From positions 1 to 62,486 of the forward strand of contig CAYYEM010000007.1 of the NCBI GenBank assembly GCA_964470915.1: a DNA stretch of 62,486 bases, read 5' to 3'. Below are positions 1-9,500 of the stretch, piece after piece. The position numbers and the translations under genes were made by a program. The notes beneath the pieces were generated by a model. The model saw nothing but the letters and a program-made list of their open reading frames with translations. It did no database searches and was not told the DNA's origin. Source of the stretch: CAYPXN01 sp964470915. Its GTDB lineage: Bacteria; UBA10199; JADFYH01. How positions within the stretch are numbered: the stretch's first letter is position 1; each line of letters begins with the position of its first letter.

Positions 1-140
1 TCAAAAGGAGGTAGAGAGATTCGCGCCTGAAGATCCTCAGCTAAAAAACGGCCCCGAGCTTTCTGAAGAAAAAGATTTTCGGAAGCTAAAACAGAAATAT
101 TTTCGAGGATGCATTTTATGGCATCGCTTGCAGCAATCAC
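1..140 (-). CDS. moeA: Molybdopterin molybdenumtransferase MoeA, N-terminal fragment
   Basis: The first 46 codons are visible and the gene runs off the start of the window. MoeA inserts molybdate into adenylylated molybdopterin, the last step of molybdenum cofactor synthesis, in the cytoplasm. The fragment has the MoeA N-terminal pattern: a short helix, then GRFLAEDLQARISLPPF, matching the family's GRVLAEDVxAxxDLPPF. I chose the GTG at 140-138 because a GGAG ribosome binding site lies just upstream. It is the last gene of the nitrate reductase run, and NarG needs this cofactor. A hairpin-rich leader separates it from the transporter gene upstream. The identification rests on a short fragment but fits the context well. 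Confidence 0.8.
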   Translation of the reverse strand, partial: MIAASDAIKCILENISVLASENLFLQKARGRFLAEDLQARISLPPF

Positions 141-154
141 AGAGTCTCCTTTTC

Positions 155-262
155 AATTCCTCTCCACCCCAGGTGGAGATTCGGTAGGCAACCTCGTTTC
201 CAAGGCTACCTCGCCCCGATTCGCTTATCGTAGATTCGACTTAGCTCAGCGGGGTCGGAGAT
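155..262 (-). promoter_or_regulatory. Structured leader upstream of moeA, candidate molybdenum-cofactor riboswitch
   Basis: The 136 bases between narK and moeA hold three nested or tandem stems. An exact 8-bp hairpin lies at 161-179, next to the moeA ribosome binding site. A stem pairs GGTAG (183-187) with CTACC (206-210), with an A-rich loop. An outer CCCCG/CGGGG pairing spans about 212-256. A stem abutting the ribosome binding site could control translation. The cofactor-riboswitch idea comes from the downstream gene; I could not match the known Moco consensus base by base. Confidence 0.4.
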
Positions 263-276
263 TATATTTTCAAAAA

Positions 277-1611
277 CTACGAGGGTCTTTCACAACCCTT
301 TCGGCTGTAATACCACCAATTCACCAACACGGCCAAAAAGTAAACAGCAGCAGCTCCAACAAAAAAAGCATTGGCAGAACCCGTACTCGTAATAGATCTT
401 CCAATCAGGGTAGAAAAAACAAAAGGACCATAAGCCGCCACGGCTCCCGTCCAACCCAGCACCTGGGCACCTTGTCGCGGTGAATGAGCAAAGATGATGG
501 GATATTGCCGAAAGGTGGAAGCATTTCCAATTCCACTGAAAAAGAAAATACCCAACATGCAGGCCACAAAAAGTGGAAATTGTTCCATCGAAGTGGGAGC
601 TAAAAGGCCCATCGAAACCATCACGGCACATAAAGCAATCATCGCCAGGCCGCTGATATTCGTCAAAATGGCACCTCCTGTTTTATCCGAAACAAAACCA
701 AAAATAACCCTAGTGGCCGAACCAATCAGTGGCCCGTAAAAAGCATACTTCAATGGATCAGGAGCATCTGGAAAATTTCCATAGATTGTTTTAATCATCA
801 GCGGAAAGGCTGCCGCAAAACCGGAGAAAGAACCGAAGGTCATCACATAAGTCAAAGTACAAAACCAGGTATGCTTACTCTTGAAGATATCGAGTTGCTC
901 TCGAAAAGATGCCTTCACGGGAATACTGCGAAGTCCAATCAAACAGGCAAAGCCCAAGAGAATCAGGAAGGGCACATACCAAAAAACCGCGTTCTGTAAC
1001 CAGATGTCTTTAACCATTGCACCCTTTTTAAAAATCTGCGGACCTCCAGCGAATGCTCCAAAAAGTGCAAAACCAATAATCCAAGGACTTACAAATTGAG
1101 TAAGACTCACTCCAAAATTTCCAATGCCGGCCTGGATCCCCAAAGCTGCGCCCTGCAAACGCTTGGGAAAGAAAAGACTGGTACTTGGCATGTAGGAAGA
1201 AAAATCCCCGCCTCCCATCCCCGCTAAAAAAGCCAGCAACATGAACATCCAAAAAGGTGTTTCAGGATTAAGAACTGCCAAACCCAGGCCTACACAAGGA
1301 ATGATCTTTAAAAGAGTTGCTACTCCGACTACCAAACGAGTCCCAAAAATAGGAATCAGAAAAGTATGGATAATCCGCAAAGTTCCACCCGCTAATCCTG
1401 GCATGGCCGCAAGCCAGAACAACTGCATCGTATCAAATTTGAAACCAATCGCGGGCAGGCGAACCACCAAAACACTCACAACAAACCAGGTGGCAAAGGA
1501 GAGAACAAGGCTCACCGTAGTAAGAGTAAGCGTTCTCCAAGCAATTTTAGATCCTGTTTTTTTCCAAAAATCTGGATTTTCAGGCTCCCAATTTTGTAAC
1601 CATGTACTCAT
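277..1611 (-). CDS. narK: Nitrate/nitrite transporter, NarK2-like (MFS)
   Basis: 444-residue major facilitator protein of the NarK family, with 12 probable membrane segments. It probably exchanges nitrate for nitrite across the inner membrane. Two family signatures are visible: the helix-5 region with GIQAGIGNFGVSLTQ and the second-half motif GIGNASTFRQYP, both close to E. coli NarK. An AGGAG ribosome binding site lies 8 bases before the ATG. It follows a second transporter of a different NarK subtype by 21 bases, and both belong to the nar operon. Paired NarK1/NarK2 types are known in other nitrate respirers, with one thought to import nitrate with protons and the other to act as an antiporter. 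The subtype assignment is inferred from similarity. Confidence 0.9.
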   Translation of the reverse strand: MSTWLQNWEPENPDFWKKTGSKIAWRTLTLTTVSLVLSFATWFVVSVLVVRLPAIGFKFDTMQLFWLAAMPGLAGGTLRIIHTFLIPIFGTRLVVGVATLLKIIPCVGLGLAVLNPETPFWMFMLLAFLAGMGGGDFSSYMPSTSLFFPKRLQGAALGIQAGIGNFGVSLTQFVSPWIIGFALFGAFAGGPQIFKKGAMVKDIWLQNAVFWYVPFLILLGFACLIGLRSIPVKASFREQLDIFKSKHTWFCTLTYVMTFGSFSGFAAAFPLMIKTIYGNFPDAPDPLKYAFYGPLIGSATRVIFGFVSDKTGGAILTNISGLAMIALCAVMVSMGLLAPTSMEQFPLFVACMLGIFFFSGIGNASTFRQYPIIFAHSPRQGAQVLGWTGAVAAYGPFVFSTLIGRSITSTGSANAFFVGAAAVYFLAVLVNWWYYSRKGCERPS

Positions 1612-1632
1612 TTAAAATCTCCTGTTAACCAA

Positions 1633-2847
1633 TCAGTTAGGTAAAGCCTTGCCCCCTGCACCCACCCAGCTGCTTGTCCAGCTTCGGGTGACTAAAAGCA
1701 GAGCAAAAATGGAAAACACGGTAAGTATCGCCCCCGCCACAAAACCAGGCGTGAATGAATTCAAATATTGTTTTCCCAGACCCATGGCATTGGGTAAAAA
1801 GCCTCCCGCTAAGGCCCCGATTTCTCCAATCAAAGAGCCTGCTACAGCGGTTTCGGTGCGAAAACGCAGCGGCACCAATTGGAAAACAGCGCCATTCCCG
1901 GCTCCCATGGCTCCCATGGCTCCTGCCACTAAAACAGCCATCAAAATAGGGCTCGCTGGCAAACTTGCAGCCGCCAAAGTCGTCACCAGAATCACTCCGA
2001 AAAGCATGTAGAGTACCCGAAGCCCGCCCATGCGATCGGCTAAGTAACCTCCCACCACTCGCAAAGCACTCGCGGCTACCACTCCCAGCGTAACATAAAA
2101 ACCAACTGACTGTTTGGGAATGGAATAATGGTCATGAAAGAGAGTGGGCATAAAACTGGCTAAACCAATGAAGCCGCCAAAAGTAACACTGTAAATCAGA
2201 TTAAAAATCCAGGCATCGCGATCCACCAAAATTTTGAGATAATCTTTGAGTTTTTTCTCTTCCCGATCGGGGGGTTCCTTAGCAAAAATTTGCAGCAGAA
2301 GCATCGCAATCAGCATGGGAATCAAACCCAACAAATAAACAGTGCGCCACCCAAAAGCCAAAGCAAGTGGTGGAGCCGCCAACATGGCAATCACAGTTCC
2401 TGAATTTCCGGCTCCTGCAATTCCCATGGCGAGCCCTTTATACTTGGGAGGGTACCAGCCTGAGCCCAAAGAAAGTGCCACACCGAAACTGGCACCAGCC
2501 ACACCCAACGCAATCCCCATCGCCAACACGGCGCCAAAAGAACTCGTAAAAAAATAACCCCAAATCAGGCAAAGTGAAATCACAAACATTTCAAGCATGG
2601 CCGCTCGCTTACGTCCAATATATTGGGATAAAATTCCCAGTGGAAGACGCATCAAAGCCCCAGCCATCACCGGCACTGAAACCATGAAACCCTTCTGGGC
2701 CGCGGTAAGCTGAAACTCTCCGGAAATAAAGGGAGCCATGGCTCCATTCACCATCCAGACGGAAAAACAAACATCGAAGTAGAGAAAAGCCGTGAGTAGA
2801 GTCGGCAGATGACCCGCTTTTAAGAAATCCTTCATGCCTGCTTTCAT
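1633..2847 (-). CDS. narK: Nitrate transporter, NarK1-like (MFS)
   Basis: 404-residue major facilitator protein with 12 probable membrane segments. It has the nitrate-porter signatures GIAGAGNSGTVIAMLAAPP in the first half and GAGNGAVFQLVPLRF in the second. These resemble the NarK1/NrtP-type proton-nitrate symporters more than the antiporter type next door. I chose the ATG at 2847 because AGGAG lies 5 bases upstream; a GTG two codons earlier is less likely. The ribosome-binding context GGAGTGTTTATG is the same as that of the porin gene at 12605. It sits between the hemerythrin gene and the second narK, which suggests co-transcription with narGHJI. Confidence 0.88.
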   Translation of the reverse strand: MKAGMKDFLKAGHLPTLLTAFLYFDVCFSVWMVNGAMAPFISGEFQLTAAQKGFMVSVPVMAGALMRLPLGILSQYIGRKRAAMLEMFVISLCLIWGYFFTSSFGAVLAMGIALGVAGASFGVALSLGSGWYPPKYKGLAMGIAGAGNSGTVIAMLAAPPLALAFGWRTVYLLGLIPMLIAMLLLQIFAKEPPDREEKKLKDYLKILVDRDAWIFNLIYSVTFGGFIGLASFMPTLFHDHYSIPKQSVGFYVTLGVVAASALRVVGGYLADRMGGLRVLYMLFGVILVTTLAAASLPASPILMAVLVAGAMGAMGAGNGAVFQLVPLRFRTETAVAGSLIGEIGALAGGFLPNAMGLGKQYLNSFTPGFVAGAILTVFSIFALLLVTRSWTSSWVGAGGKALPN

Positions 2848-2855
2848 AAACACTC

Positions 2856-3533
2856 CTATTTTAGGGTGAGAGAATCCTCAGCCATTTTTTTAAACAGCAT
2901 CTCATCAAACTCTTCCCTCGAAATAAGCTTATGTGCCGAAGCAAACACCACATTATCTTCTCGAAAAATATGCAGACGTAAAAGTTCCACCAGATTTTTT
3001 CCCTGTTCCAGCGCTGTATCGAGCACAATCAATCGGGAAGCTGGATCCGGCAAGCGAAAGGCCAGACCAAAAAAATTAAAGACCACCGATGCCAATTGAA
3101 TCGCTTTCAAATGATCGTCTTCCATCAAATCAACAGAAGTGGTGGGATGATCTCCATGACTATGCTCCCCTTCTGCCAACAAACGTTCTCTCAGCAAGGG
3201 AAAGAACCAACGTTCTTCCCGCCGACTGTGAGACGCAAAATCTTCATCAAAGAAATGAAAAAAATGTCGAATGCTCCGATCTACTTCCTTGTTCAGTCCG
3301 TCTTTTTGAATGGCAAGAATCGCTTCTTCAAATACTTTCAACTCTTCCAAAAACACGACGTGTTCTTCAGAAAATTTTCTTAAGAAAGGATGCAGCTCCG
3401 CAAGATCCACTTTCTCCAGATTCGGAGGCGCATAAACCGTAGGAGGATCCATGGGTGACAACACTCCGCCCTCCAAACCATGTTCGGTTTGTTTTTTCAG
3501 TGGATCAATTTGATTTAAATGAAAAGTTTCCAT
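2856..3533 (-). CDS. Hemerythrin HHE-domain protein of the nar operon
   Basis: 225-residue soluble protein with a four-helix hemerythrin-like domain at about residues 45-215. Candidate di-iron ligands are spaced as in the family: EEH, the HFFHFFDEDFASHSRREER helix, DDHLKA and the final LHIFREDN. Hemerythrin-like proteins bind O2 or NO, or handle iron. In a nitrate reductase operon, a role in sensing or trapping NO, or in protecting or repairing metal centres, is plausible but inferred. It lies between narI and the transporters with only short gaps, so it is almost certainly co-transcribed. There is no signal peptide, so it should be cytoplasmic. Confidence 0.8.
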   Translation of the reverse strand: METFHLNQIDPLKKQTEHGLEGGVLSPMDPPTVYAPPNLEKVDLAELHPFLRKFSEEHVVFLEELKVFEEAILAIQKDGLNKEVDRSIRHFFHFFDEDFASHSRREERWFFPLLRERLLAEGEHSHGDHPTTSVDLMEDDHLKAIQLASVVFNFFGLAFRLPDPASRLIVLDTALEQGKNLVELLRLHIFREDNVVFASAHKLISREEFDEMLFKKMAEDSLTLK

Positions 3534-3547
3534 ATTTTTTCCAATCC

Positions 3548-4291
3548 TTAATTATTTTTGGGTCGATGCATCGTCCATGCTGTTCTTGGACTACGAACTT
3601 TTCTGCGATCCCAGTACCAAAGCACTTTTTGATAAGGCCGCCAGATATAACTAAAAGGAGCCACCAAGAAATGAACCAGACGGGTAAAAGGAATGATGCC
3701 AATCACAAGAAAAGCACCCACGATATGGGCCTTGATCACGAAAGGCAGTGCATTCACGGCCTCTGTTTGGGGATTCAACTTTACAATGGACCACAAGTAA
3801 GGAGTGAGATCCGAAGCAAACCAGGAGGAACCCCAGCGATAACCCAAGGCAATCCAGCATCCCAGGATCACCTGCAAAATCAGTAAAACTTCCAGGACAA
3901 TATCCATTGGGGTCGTGACCGCTTTAATACGAAGATTCGTGCTACGCCGAAACAACAGACCCACCAAACCTACCAAAACACTGAGCCCGAAGATAAAAGC
4001 TAAAGCTTCGAGAATAATCAGACGCACAGGATTACTATTCCACACCAAAGTAGTTTCCGGAAAAAGAAAGGTCAGTAAATGTCCTGTGAACACAATCAAG
4101 ATTCCCCAGTGAAATAGGGTCGAACCAAAGAAAAGTTTATTCCCTTCCAGAAACTGGGAAGATAAAGACGAAAACTTAAAGCCACTTTTTTTGTAACGCT
4201 GGATGGATCCAATCACAAAAGTAACGATGGCAATATAGGGTAATGCGACAAATAAAAAGTTGTTCATATAAAGTTTCACCATCTCTTTCAA
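3548..4291 (-). CDS. narI: Respiratory nitrate reductase, gamma subunit (cytochrome b)
   Basis: Membrane cytochrome b that passes quinol electrons to NarH and NarG. It has five membrane segments. Histidines that could ligate the two b hemes are visible in FHWGIL, TGHLL, KAHIVGAF and RLVHFL. The frame opens at a TTG (4291) directly after the narJ stop. The family usually starts close to the MNNFLFV sequence, so the ATG at 4267 is the more likely start, giving 239 residues. It lies in the canonical GHJI order and overlaps no neighbour. Confidence 0.93.
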   Translation of the reverse strand: MKEMVKLYMNNFLFVALPYIAIVTFVIGSIQRYKKSGFKFSSLSSQFLEGNKLFFGSTLFHWGILIVFTGHLLTFLFPETTLVWNSNPVRLIILEALAFIFGLSVLVGLVGLLFRRSTNLRIKAVTTPMDIVLEVLLILQVILGCWIALGYRWGSSWFASDLTPYLWSIVKLNPQTEAVNALPFVIKAHIVGAFLVIGIIPFTRLVHFLVAPFSYIWRPYQKVLWYWDRRKVRSPRTAWTMHRPKNN

Positions 4292-5017
4292 TTAAGCATC
4301 ACAACCGCTATTGGTTGGATTTGCGTTGTTTTCAATCTCCATTTCTTTTTCCACTAAGCCCAAAAAATCCTTGGACGCCTTCTGAGTAGACCAGTCCGAC
4401 AAACGCGTAATCATCTCGGTCACCTGGAAATCTTTCTTCAACAACTCCAAAAGACTTTTGAGCAAACGGCAGTAAAGAGTCGGCTCATTTCCTGGAGCCG
4501 TATCGATGAGCGTTTTGTAATGAATCTGATAACTCGTGTTCTTCTTCTGAATCCGCTCCGAATCAAATTCCCGAATCATGAGCAGGAGAGCAGGCAGCAG
4601 AATTTCACTCACCAGCTCGGCCACCAGCTCCTGATCTTTTAATTTCGGCATCAAGCGCAGGACATTGGGTAGATGATCCGCCAATTCCATATTGCAATCA
4701 TTCTTCACCTGATGATGTTCGCGCATCAGATTCGACAAAAGCTCGGCGCGTTTGTAATCATCTCCAAACATCACGTAACCAATATCTAGCGTGGTGATGG
4801 CCAAGACATCAAAGGTACGTGTAAAAAGTTCTTGTTGATCGAGAGTTTTTTCGGGAATACGATCTAAAAAATATTCAAGTTCTGTGCAGGCCTCAGGGTA
4901 GTCTTTCCGAAGCAGCTCTAGCACTGAGCGACCTTGAGCTTTATATTCCAGCCCTGGAAAATCAAAGAGGCTGGCCACTTCTCCATAATGAATCAGCGAT
5001 GGATGTTCTGATAGCAT
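4292..5017 (-). CDS. narJ: Nitrate reductase assembly chaperone NarJ
   Basis: 241-residue cytoplasmic chaperone of the TorD/NarJ family. It holds apo-NarGH while the molybdenum cofactor and Fe-S centres are inserted, before membrane docking. The mainly helical sequence has the family's FDFPGLEY-like opening and the YVMFGDDYKRAELLSNL segment (E. coli: LFLFEHVHGDSRDRGQAM region). It starts 3 bases after the narH stop and ends next to narI. The identification rests on position and family-like sequence together. Confidence 0.9.
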   Translation of the reverse strand: MLSEHPSLIHYGEVASLFDFPGLEYKAQGRSVLELLRKDYPEACTELEYFLDRIPEKTLDQQELFTRTFDVLAITTLDIGYVMFGDDYKRAELLSNLMREHHQVKNDCNMELADHLPNVLRLMPKLKDQELVAELVSEILLPALLLMIREFDSERIQKKNTSYQIHYKTLIDTAPGNEPTLYCRLLKSLLELLKKDFQVTEMITRLSDWSTQKASKDFLGLVEKEMEIENNANPTNSGCDA

Positions 5018-5020
5018 TGT

Positions 5021-6574
5021 TTAGAGCCCCCTCTCTGCAGTGCCTTCTTTGAAACCAAAACCAACACTGCCTTTTTTGTCTCCGGTAAATTCCAGCATTT
5101 CGATAGCCTGCTCACGATGCGAAGCGGGAATCACGAAGCGATCATCAAATTTGGCAAGCGAGGTGAGATAATAAACCGCATCGGCCATTTCGGGCGTGTA
5201 TCCTGCTTCTCGAAGCGCCTCATTGGATTTCTGTTCCGAAATATCCCCCACCGTTTTAAAGCGACGATAAATTCTTACGGCCATCAACTTCTTCAATCTA
5301 TCTTTCACCTTCGCTTCGTTGCCGGCACTCAGGAGATTCGCTAGATATTTTAAGGGAAAACGAGCCTGCTCAATGGTTCCAAAGATTTCTTTGGTGCTGG
5401 TATCATAGAGCCAGTTGTCATCCCAAACCTTGGAAACTTCCGAAAGCTTTCCAATTTGTTCGCGTTGGGTTGCTTCTTTCACCGAGGCCATCACTGGTAG
5501 AAGCGGTGGCACATAAAACAACATGGGCAAGGTTCTGAACTCAGCATGAAGCGGCAAAGCCAAGCCCCACTCTTTCACAAATTTGTAGGTAGGAGAATTT
5601 TGGGCAGCATGTATCGTAGAATCGGCAATTCCATTGGCTTTGGCTGATTTGATCACTTCCGGATCAAAAGGATCCATGATGAGATTCAAATGTTGATCCA
5701 CCAATTCATCTTCGGGAGCCGAAGCGACTTCATGAATACGATCCGCATCATAAAGCACCACGCCCAAATAGCGGATTCGACCCACACAAGAATGCATACA
5801 AGCCGGCGCATAACCTGCCTCAATACGCGGATAGCAAAGAATACATTTTTCCGATTTGCCCGTATTCCAGTTGTAATAAGATTTTTTATAGGGACAAGCC
5901 GACACACACATTCTCCAGGCACGGCAAACATTCTGGTTGATGAGAACCACGCCGTCTTCACCCCGCTTGTAAATCGCACCGGAGGGACAAGCCGCCACAC
6001 AAGCCGGATTCAAACAGTGATTACAAATACGTGGCAGATAAAAGAAGGCCATGCGTTCGAGCTGAAACATGGCTTCCTGCTCGGCGGGCGAAAGATTGTG
6101 TAAATTGGGATCTTTGCGAGCAAAGTCAGGAGTTCCCGAAAGATCATCATCCCAGTTAGGTCCCATTTTAATATCGATGGGTTTTCCCGTAATGAGTGAA
6201 ACGGGTCGGGCTGTGGGCTGATCGTTTCCTGCAGGAGCTTCAATCAGATCAAGATATTTGTAAGTGAAAGGTTCGTAGTAATCATCGATCACCGGAAGAT
6301 TGGGATTGTGGAAAATATTCAGCAAGCCTTTTTTCTTGCCCGCTCCTTTGAGCGCAATTCCCTCACCATGTTTTTCCCAGCCGCCCTGATAGATTTCCTG
6401 ATTTTCCCACTTTGTGGGATAACCTGTGCCGGGCTTGGTTTCCACATTGTTCCACCACATATACTCGGCGCCTTTTCGATCGGTCCAGATATTCTTGCAG
6501 GCAATCGAGCAGGTATGACAACCGATGCATTTGTCTAGATGAAACACCATTGAGATTTGTGATCGAATATCCAT
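5021..6574 (-). CDS. narH: Respiratory nitrate reductase, beta subunit (Fe-S)
   Basis: 517-residue electron-transfer subunit carrying three [4Fe-4S] clusters and one [3Fe-4S] cluster. The first Cys cluster is CIGCHTCSIAC at residues 16-26. Further clusters are formed by CNHCLNPACVAACP, CRAWRMCVSACP and CILCYPRIEAGYAPAC. Trp in CRAWRMC replaces the Cys of a ferredoxin motif, which is the known mark of the [3Fe-4S] site in NarH. It links NarI to NarG on the cytoplasmic side. Its length is typical of the family, and it lies 12 bases after narG. Confidence 0.97.
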   Translation of the reverse strand: MDIRSQISMVFHLDKCIGCHTCSIACKNIWTDRKGAEYMWWNNVETKPGTGYPTKWENQEIYQGGWEKHGEGIALKGAGKKKGLLNIFHNPNLPVIDDYYEPFTYKYLDLIEAPAGNDQPTARPVSLITGKPIDIKMGPNWDDDLSGTPDFARKDPNLHNLSPAEQEAMFQLERMAFFYLPRICNHCLNPACVAACPSGAIYKRGEDGVVLINQNVCRAWRMCVSACPYKKSYYNWNTGKSEKCILCYPRIEAGYAPACMHSCVGRIRYLGVVLYDADRIHEVASAPEDELVDQHLNLIMDPFDPEVIKSAKANGIADSTIHAAQNSPTYKFVKEWGLALPLHAEFRTLPMLFYVPPLLPVMASVKEATQREQIGKLSEVSKVWDDNWLYDTSTKEIFGTIEQARFPLKYLANLLSAGNEAKVKDRLKKLMAVRIYRRFKTVGDISEQKSNEALREAGYTPEMADAVYYLTSLAKFDDRFVIPASHREQAIEMLEFTGDKKGSVGFGFKEGTAERGL

Positions 6575-6586
6575 TGTTTTTTTCCT

Positions 6587-9500
6587 TTAAAATACAACTT
6601 TGTTCATTTTTTTAACGGTCACATGCGTATCTCGATTGGGAGCAATGGGCCCCCAATAGTTGAAGTGGTAGGAAAACTGCCCGTAACCACCACTCAAAAA
6701 GTTTGGTTTTAAATGAATGCGTGTGAAGCTGTTATGTCCACCCGCTCTTTTATTGCCACGCACTTGTGATTTGGGAATTCCCACGGTGCGCTCAGGCACA
6801 TGATAAACAATACACACGCCCTTCGGAATTCTTGAGCTGACGCAAGCCCGAGTGCAATAAACTCCGTGGTCGTTATAAACTTCCACCCAGTCGTTATCCT
6901 GAATCCCCAGATCGGCCGCATCTTTTTCGCTCATCCAGCAAGGCTCGCAACCGCGCGAAAGAGTAAGCATGCGATGATTGTCCATGTAGGTGGAGTGAAT
7001 ATGCCACTTTCCGTGAGGTGTGAGGCAGTTCAAGATTTTAGCCTCGCCATTCTTCAGGGTTTCTTTCAGATCGCCATAAAGTTCAGGCTTGGGTGAAGGT
7101 TTGTAAGTCGGGAGATTTTCACCGTAGGCAATATACATCTCATGATCGAGATAAAAATGCTGACGACCCGTCAAGGTTCTCCAAGGCACTAACCTATCTA
7201 CATTATAGGTATAGGCGGAATAAGCCCGGCCATTATTCATGAGCCCGGACCACAAAGGCGAAGTATTATAGCGTCGGGGTTGAGCTTGCAGATCTGCATA
7301 AGTAAGATGAACATCTTTACTGCCTTCCGCCAAGTCCACCAGTTTCAAGCCGGTTTTCTTTTCCATGTTTTCGTAGGCTCGAACAGTGAGTGCACCATTG
7401 GTTAAAGTAGAAAGGTGCAAGATGGCATTGGCAGCAGACACATCTTCTTTCAGCGAAGGATAAACTTTTCCATCGATCTTCTCGACCGGAAAGTGATTGG
7501 AGCGAATCATCTCATCATACTCAGGCTCACACATATAATGATTGCCATGTCCGCCCAAACCTTTGGTCTTCACATTTTCGCCCAGCGAAATATATTTTTC
7601 ATAAAGCTTGGTGTAGTCGCGCCGCACCACTGCCAATTTGTGCATGCTCTTACCCAACACTGGCTCACATTCCCCCTTGCTCCAGTCTTTCACCGAAGGC
7701 TGGGTAATTTCATCGGCGGAATCATGCGAAAGAGGTGAAGCCACAATATCGATTTGAGTCTCCGGCATGTATTTTTTAGCTAAGTCACTCGTCACTCGCG
7801 CAAGTTCCTTGAAAATATTCCAGTCGGTTTTGGATTCCCAAACGGGCGGAATCGCTGCGGAGAGCGGATGAATAAAGGAGTGCAGATCCGTACTATTCAT
7901 GTCTGCTTTTTCATACCAAGAGGCTGCGGGCAAAACGATGTCGGAGTAAAGTGCCGAGGAATCCATGCGGAAGTTGAGATCCACCACAAGATCCATTTTT
8001 CCTTTGGGAGCAATCTCATGCCATTTTAATTCCTTCGTGTGTTCGGACGCATCTTTGGCAATCAGGTTAGAATGTGTTCCAAGATAATGTTCAAAGGCAT
8101 ATTCATGACCCTTCATGCTACCAGTGATGGCATTTCCACGCCAGATATACCAAACCCGCGGATGATTTTCTGGCGCTTCCGGATTTTCGACTGAATATTC
8201 CAGTTGTTTAGATTTCAATTTTTCAAAAACGTGCTGAACAATTCCCTCATCATCTTTAGCTCCCTTGGCAACGGCTTCTTTGCCGAGCTCCAAGGTGTTC
8301 TGCTTGAACTGTGGATAAAAGGGCATCCACCCGTTCTTCACTGAGGTCACAATGGTGTCGGCCGTGTGTTTGCTCGTCATGTCGTTTTTGGGAACGGTGT
8401 TGTAGCGAGAATACTGCCCATCGTAGCGATACTGACAGGTGTTAATGTAATGCCACAAAGGAGCCTGCTGCAAACGACTAGCTGCATGCCAATCTTTGGC
8501 GAAGGCGACCGCTGCCCACGCATCCACCGGAGCCAGCTTTTCCTGACCCACATAGTGATTCAGGCCGCCCCCGTTTTTACCCACACAGCCTGAAAGCATG
8601 AGCGCCATAGCACCTGCACGATACATCAAGTTGGCGTGGTACCAGTGATTGATCCCTGCCCCCACGATAATCATGCACTTACCTTCGGTCACCGCTGCAG
8701 TGTTGGCCCACTCTTGGGCAAATTGAATCACCGTGCCCGCATCCACTCCGGTAAAAACTTCCTGCCAGGTGGGCGTGTAAGCAGCGTCTCTATCCTTGTA
8801 ATCTTTTGGATAATCTCCCGAAAGACCACGACCTACACCATATTGCGCCATGATCAAATCATAAACGGTAGTGACAGCGACTTTGCCATGCAGGGTTTCA
8901 ACCTGTTTAACCGGCACTCCACGCAAGGCTTTTCTGTCCAAACCAAATTCTGTAAATTCTACACTCAAGACTTCATCATTGTTTTTGAGCAGAGTAAGGA
9001 GCGGATCATAACTTTTATCATCGGTGGAATTTTCAAACTTCATATTCCACTGACCCGCTTGTTTGCCCCAACGATGACCCATGGCTCCTTTCGGCACTAC
9101 GAAGTTTCCAGATTTTTCATCGATGTTTAAAAATTTCCATTCACCCTTGTCGAGATCCTTGAATTGGGAAAGTTCATTGGCACGAAGCAGACGCCCCGGT
9201 TTAAAATGATCTCCTTCTTTGTCAAGCACCACTAGATAAGGACTATCCGTGTACTGTTTGCAATAATTCAGAAAGTAAGGCGTTTGTTTTTCATGATGAA
9301 ATTCTTTCAGGATCACATGAGAAACCGCCATCCAGAAAGAACCATCACTGCCTGCATGAAGCGGCACCCACTGATCGGCATATTTACAAACCTGGCTAAA
9401 GTCCGGAGAAAATACCACGGCCTTCGTGCCATTGTGCCGCGATTCTGCAAAGAAATGACAATCGGGAGTACGAGTCATGTTCAAGCACGCTCCCATGTCA

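Noticed and set aside
109..483. Open frame on the plus strand over the moeA leader and narK end
   Set aside because: It is antisense to narK with shadow-type composition and no start signals.
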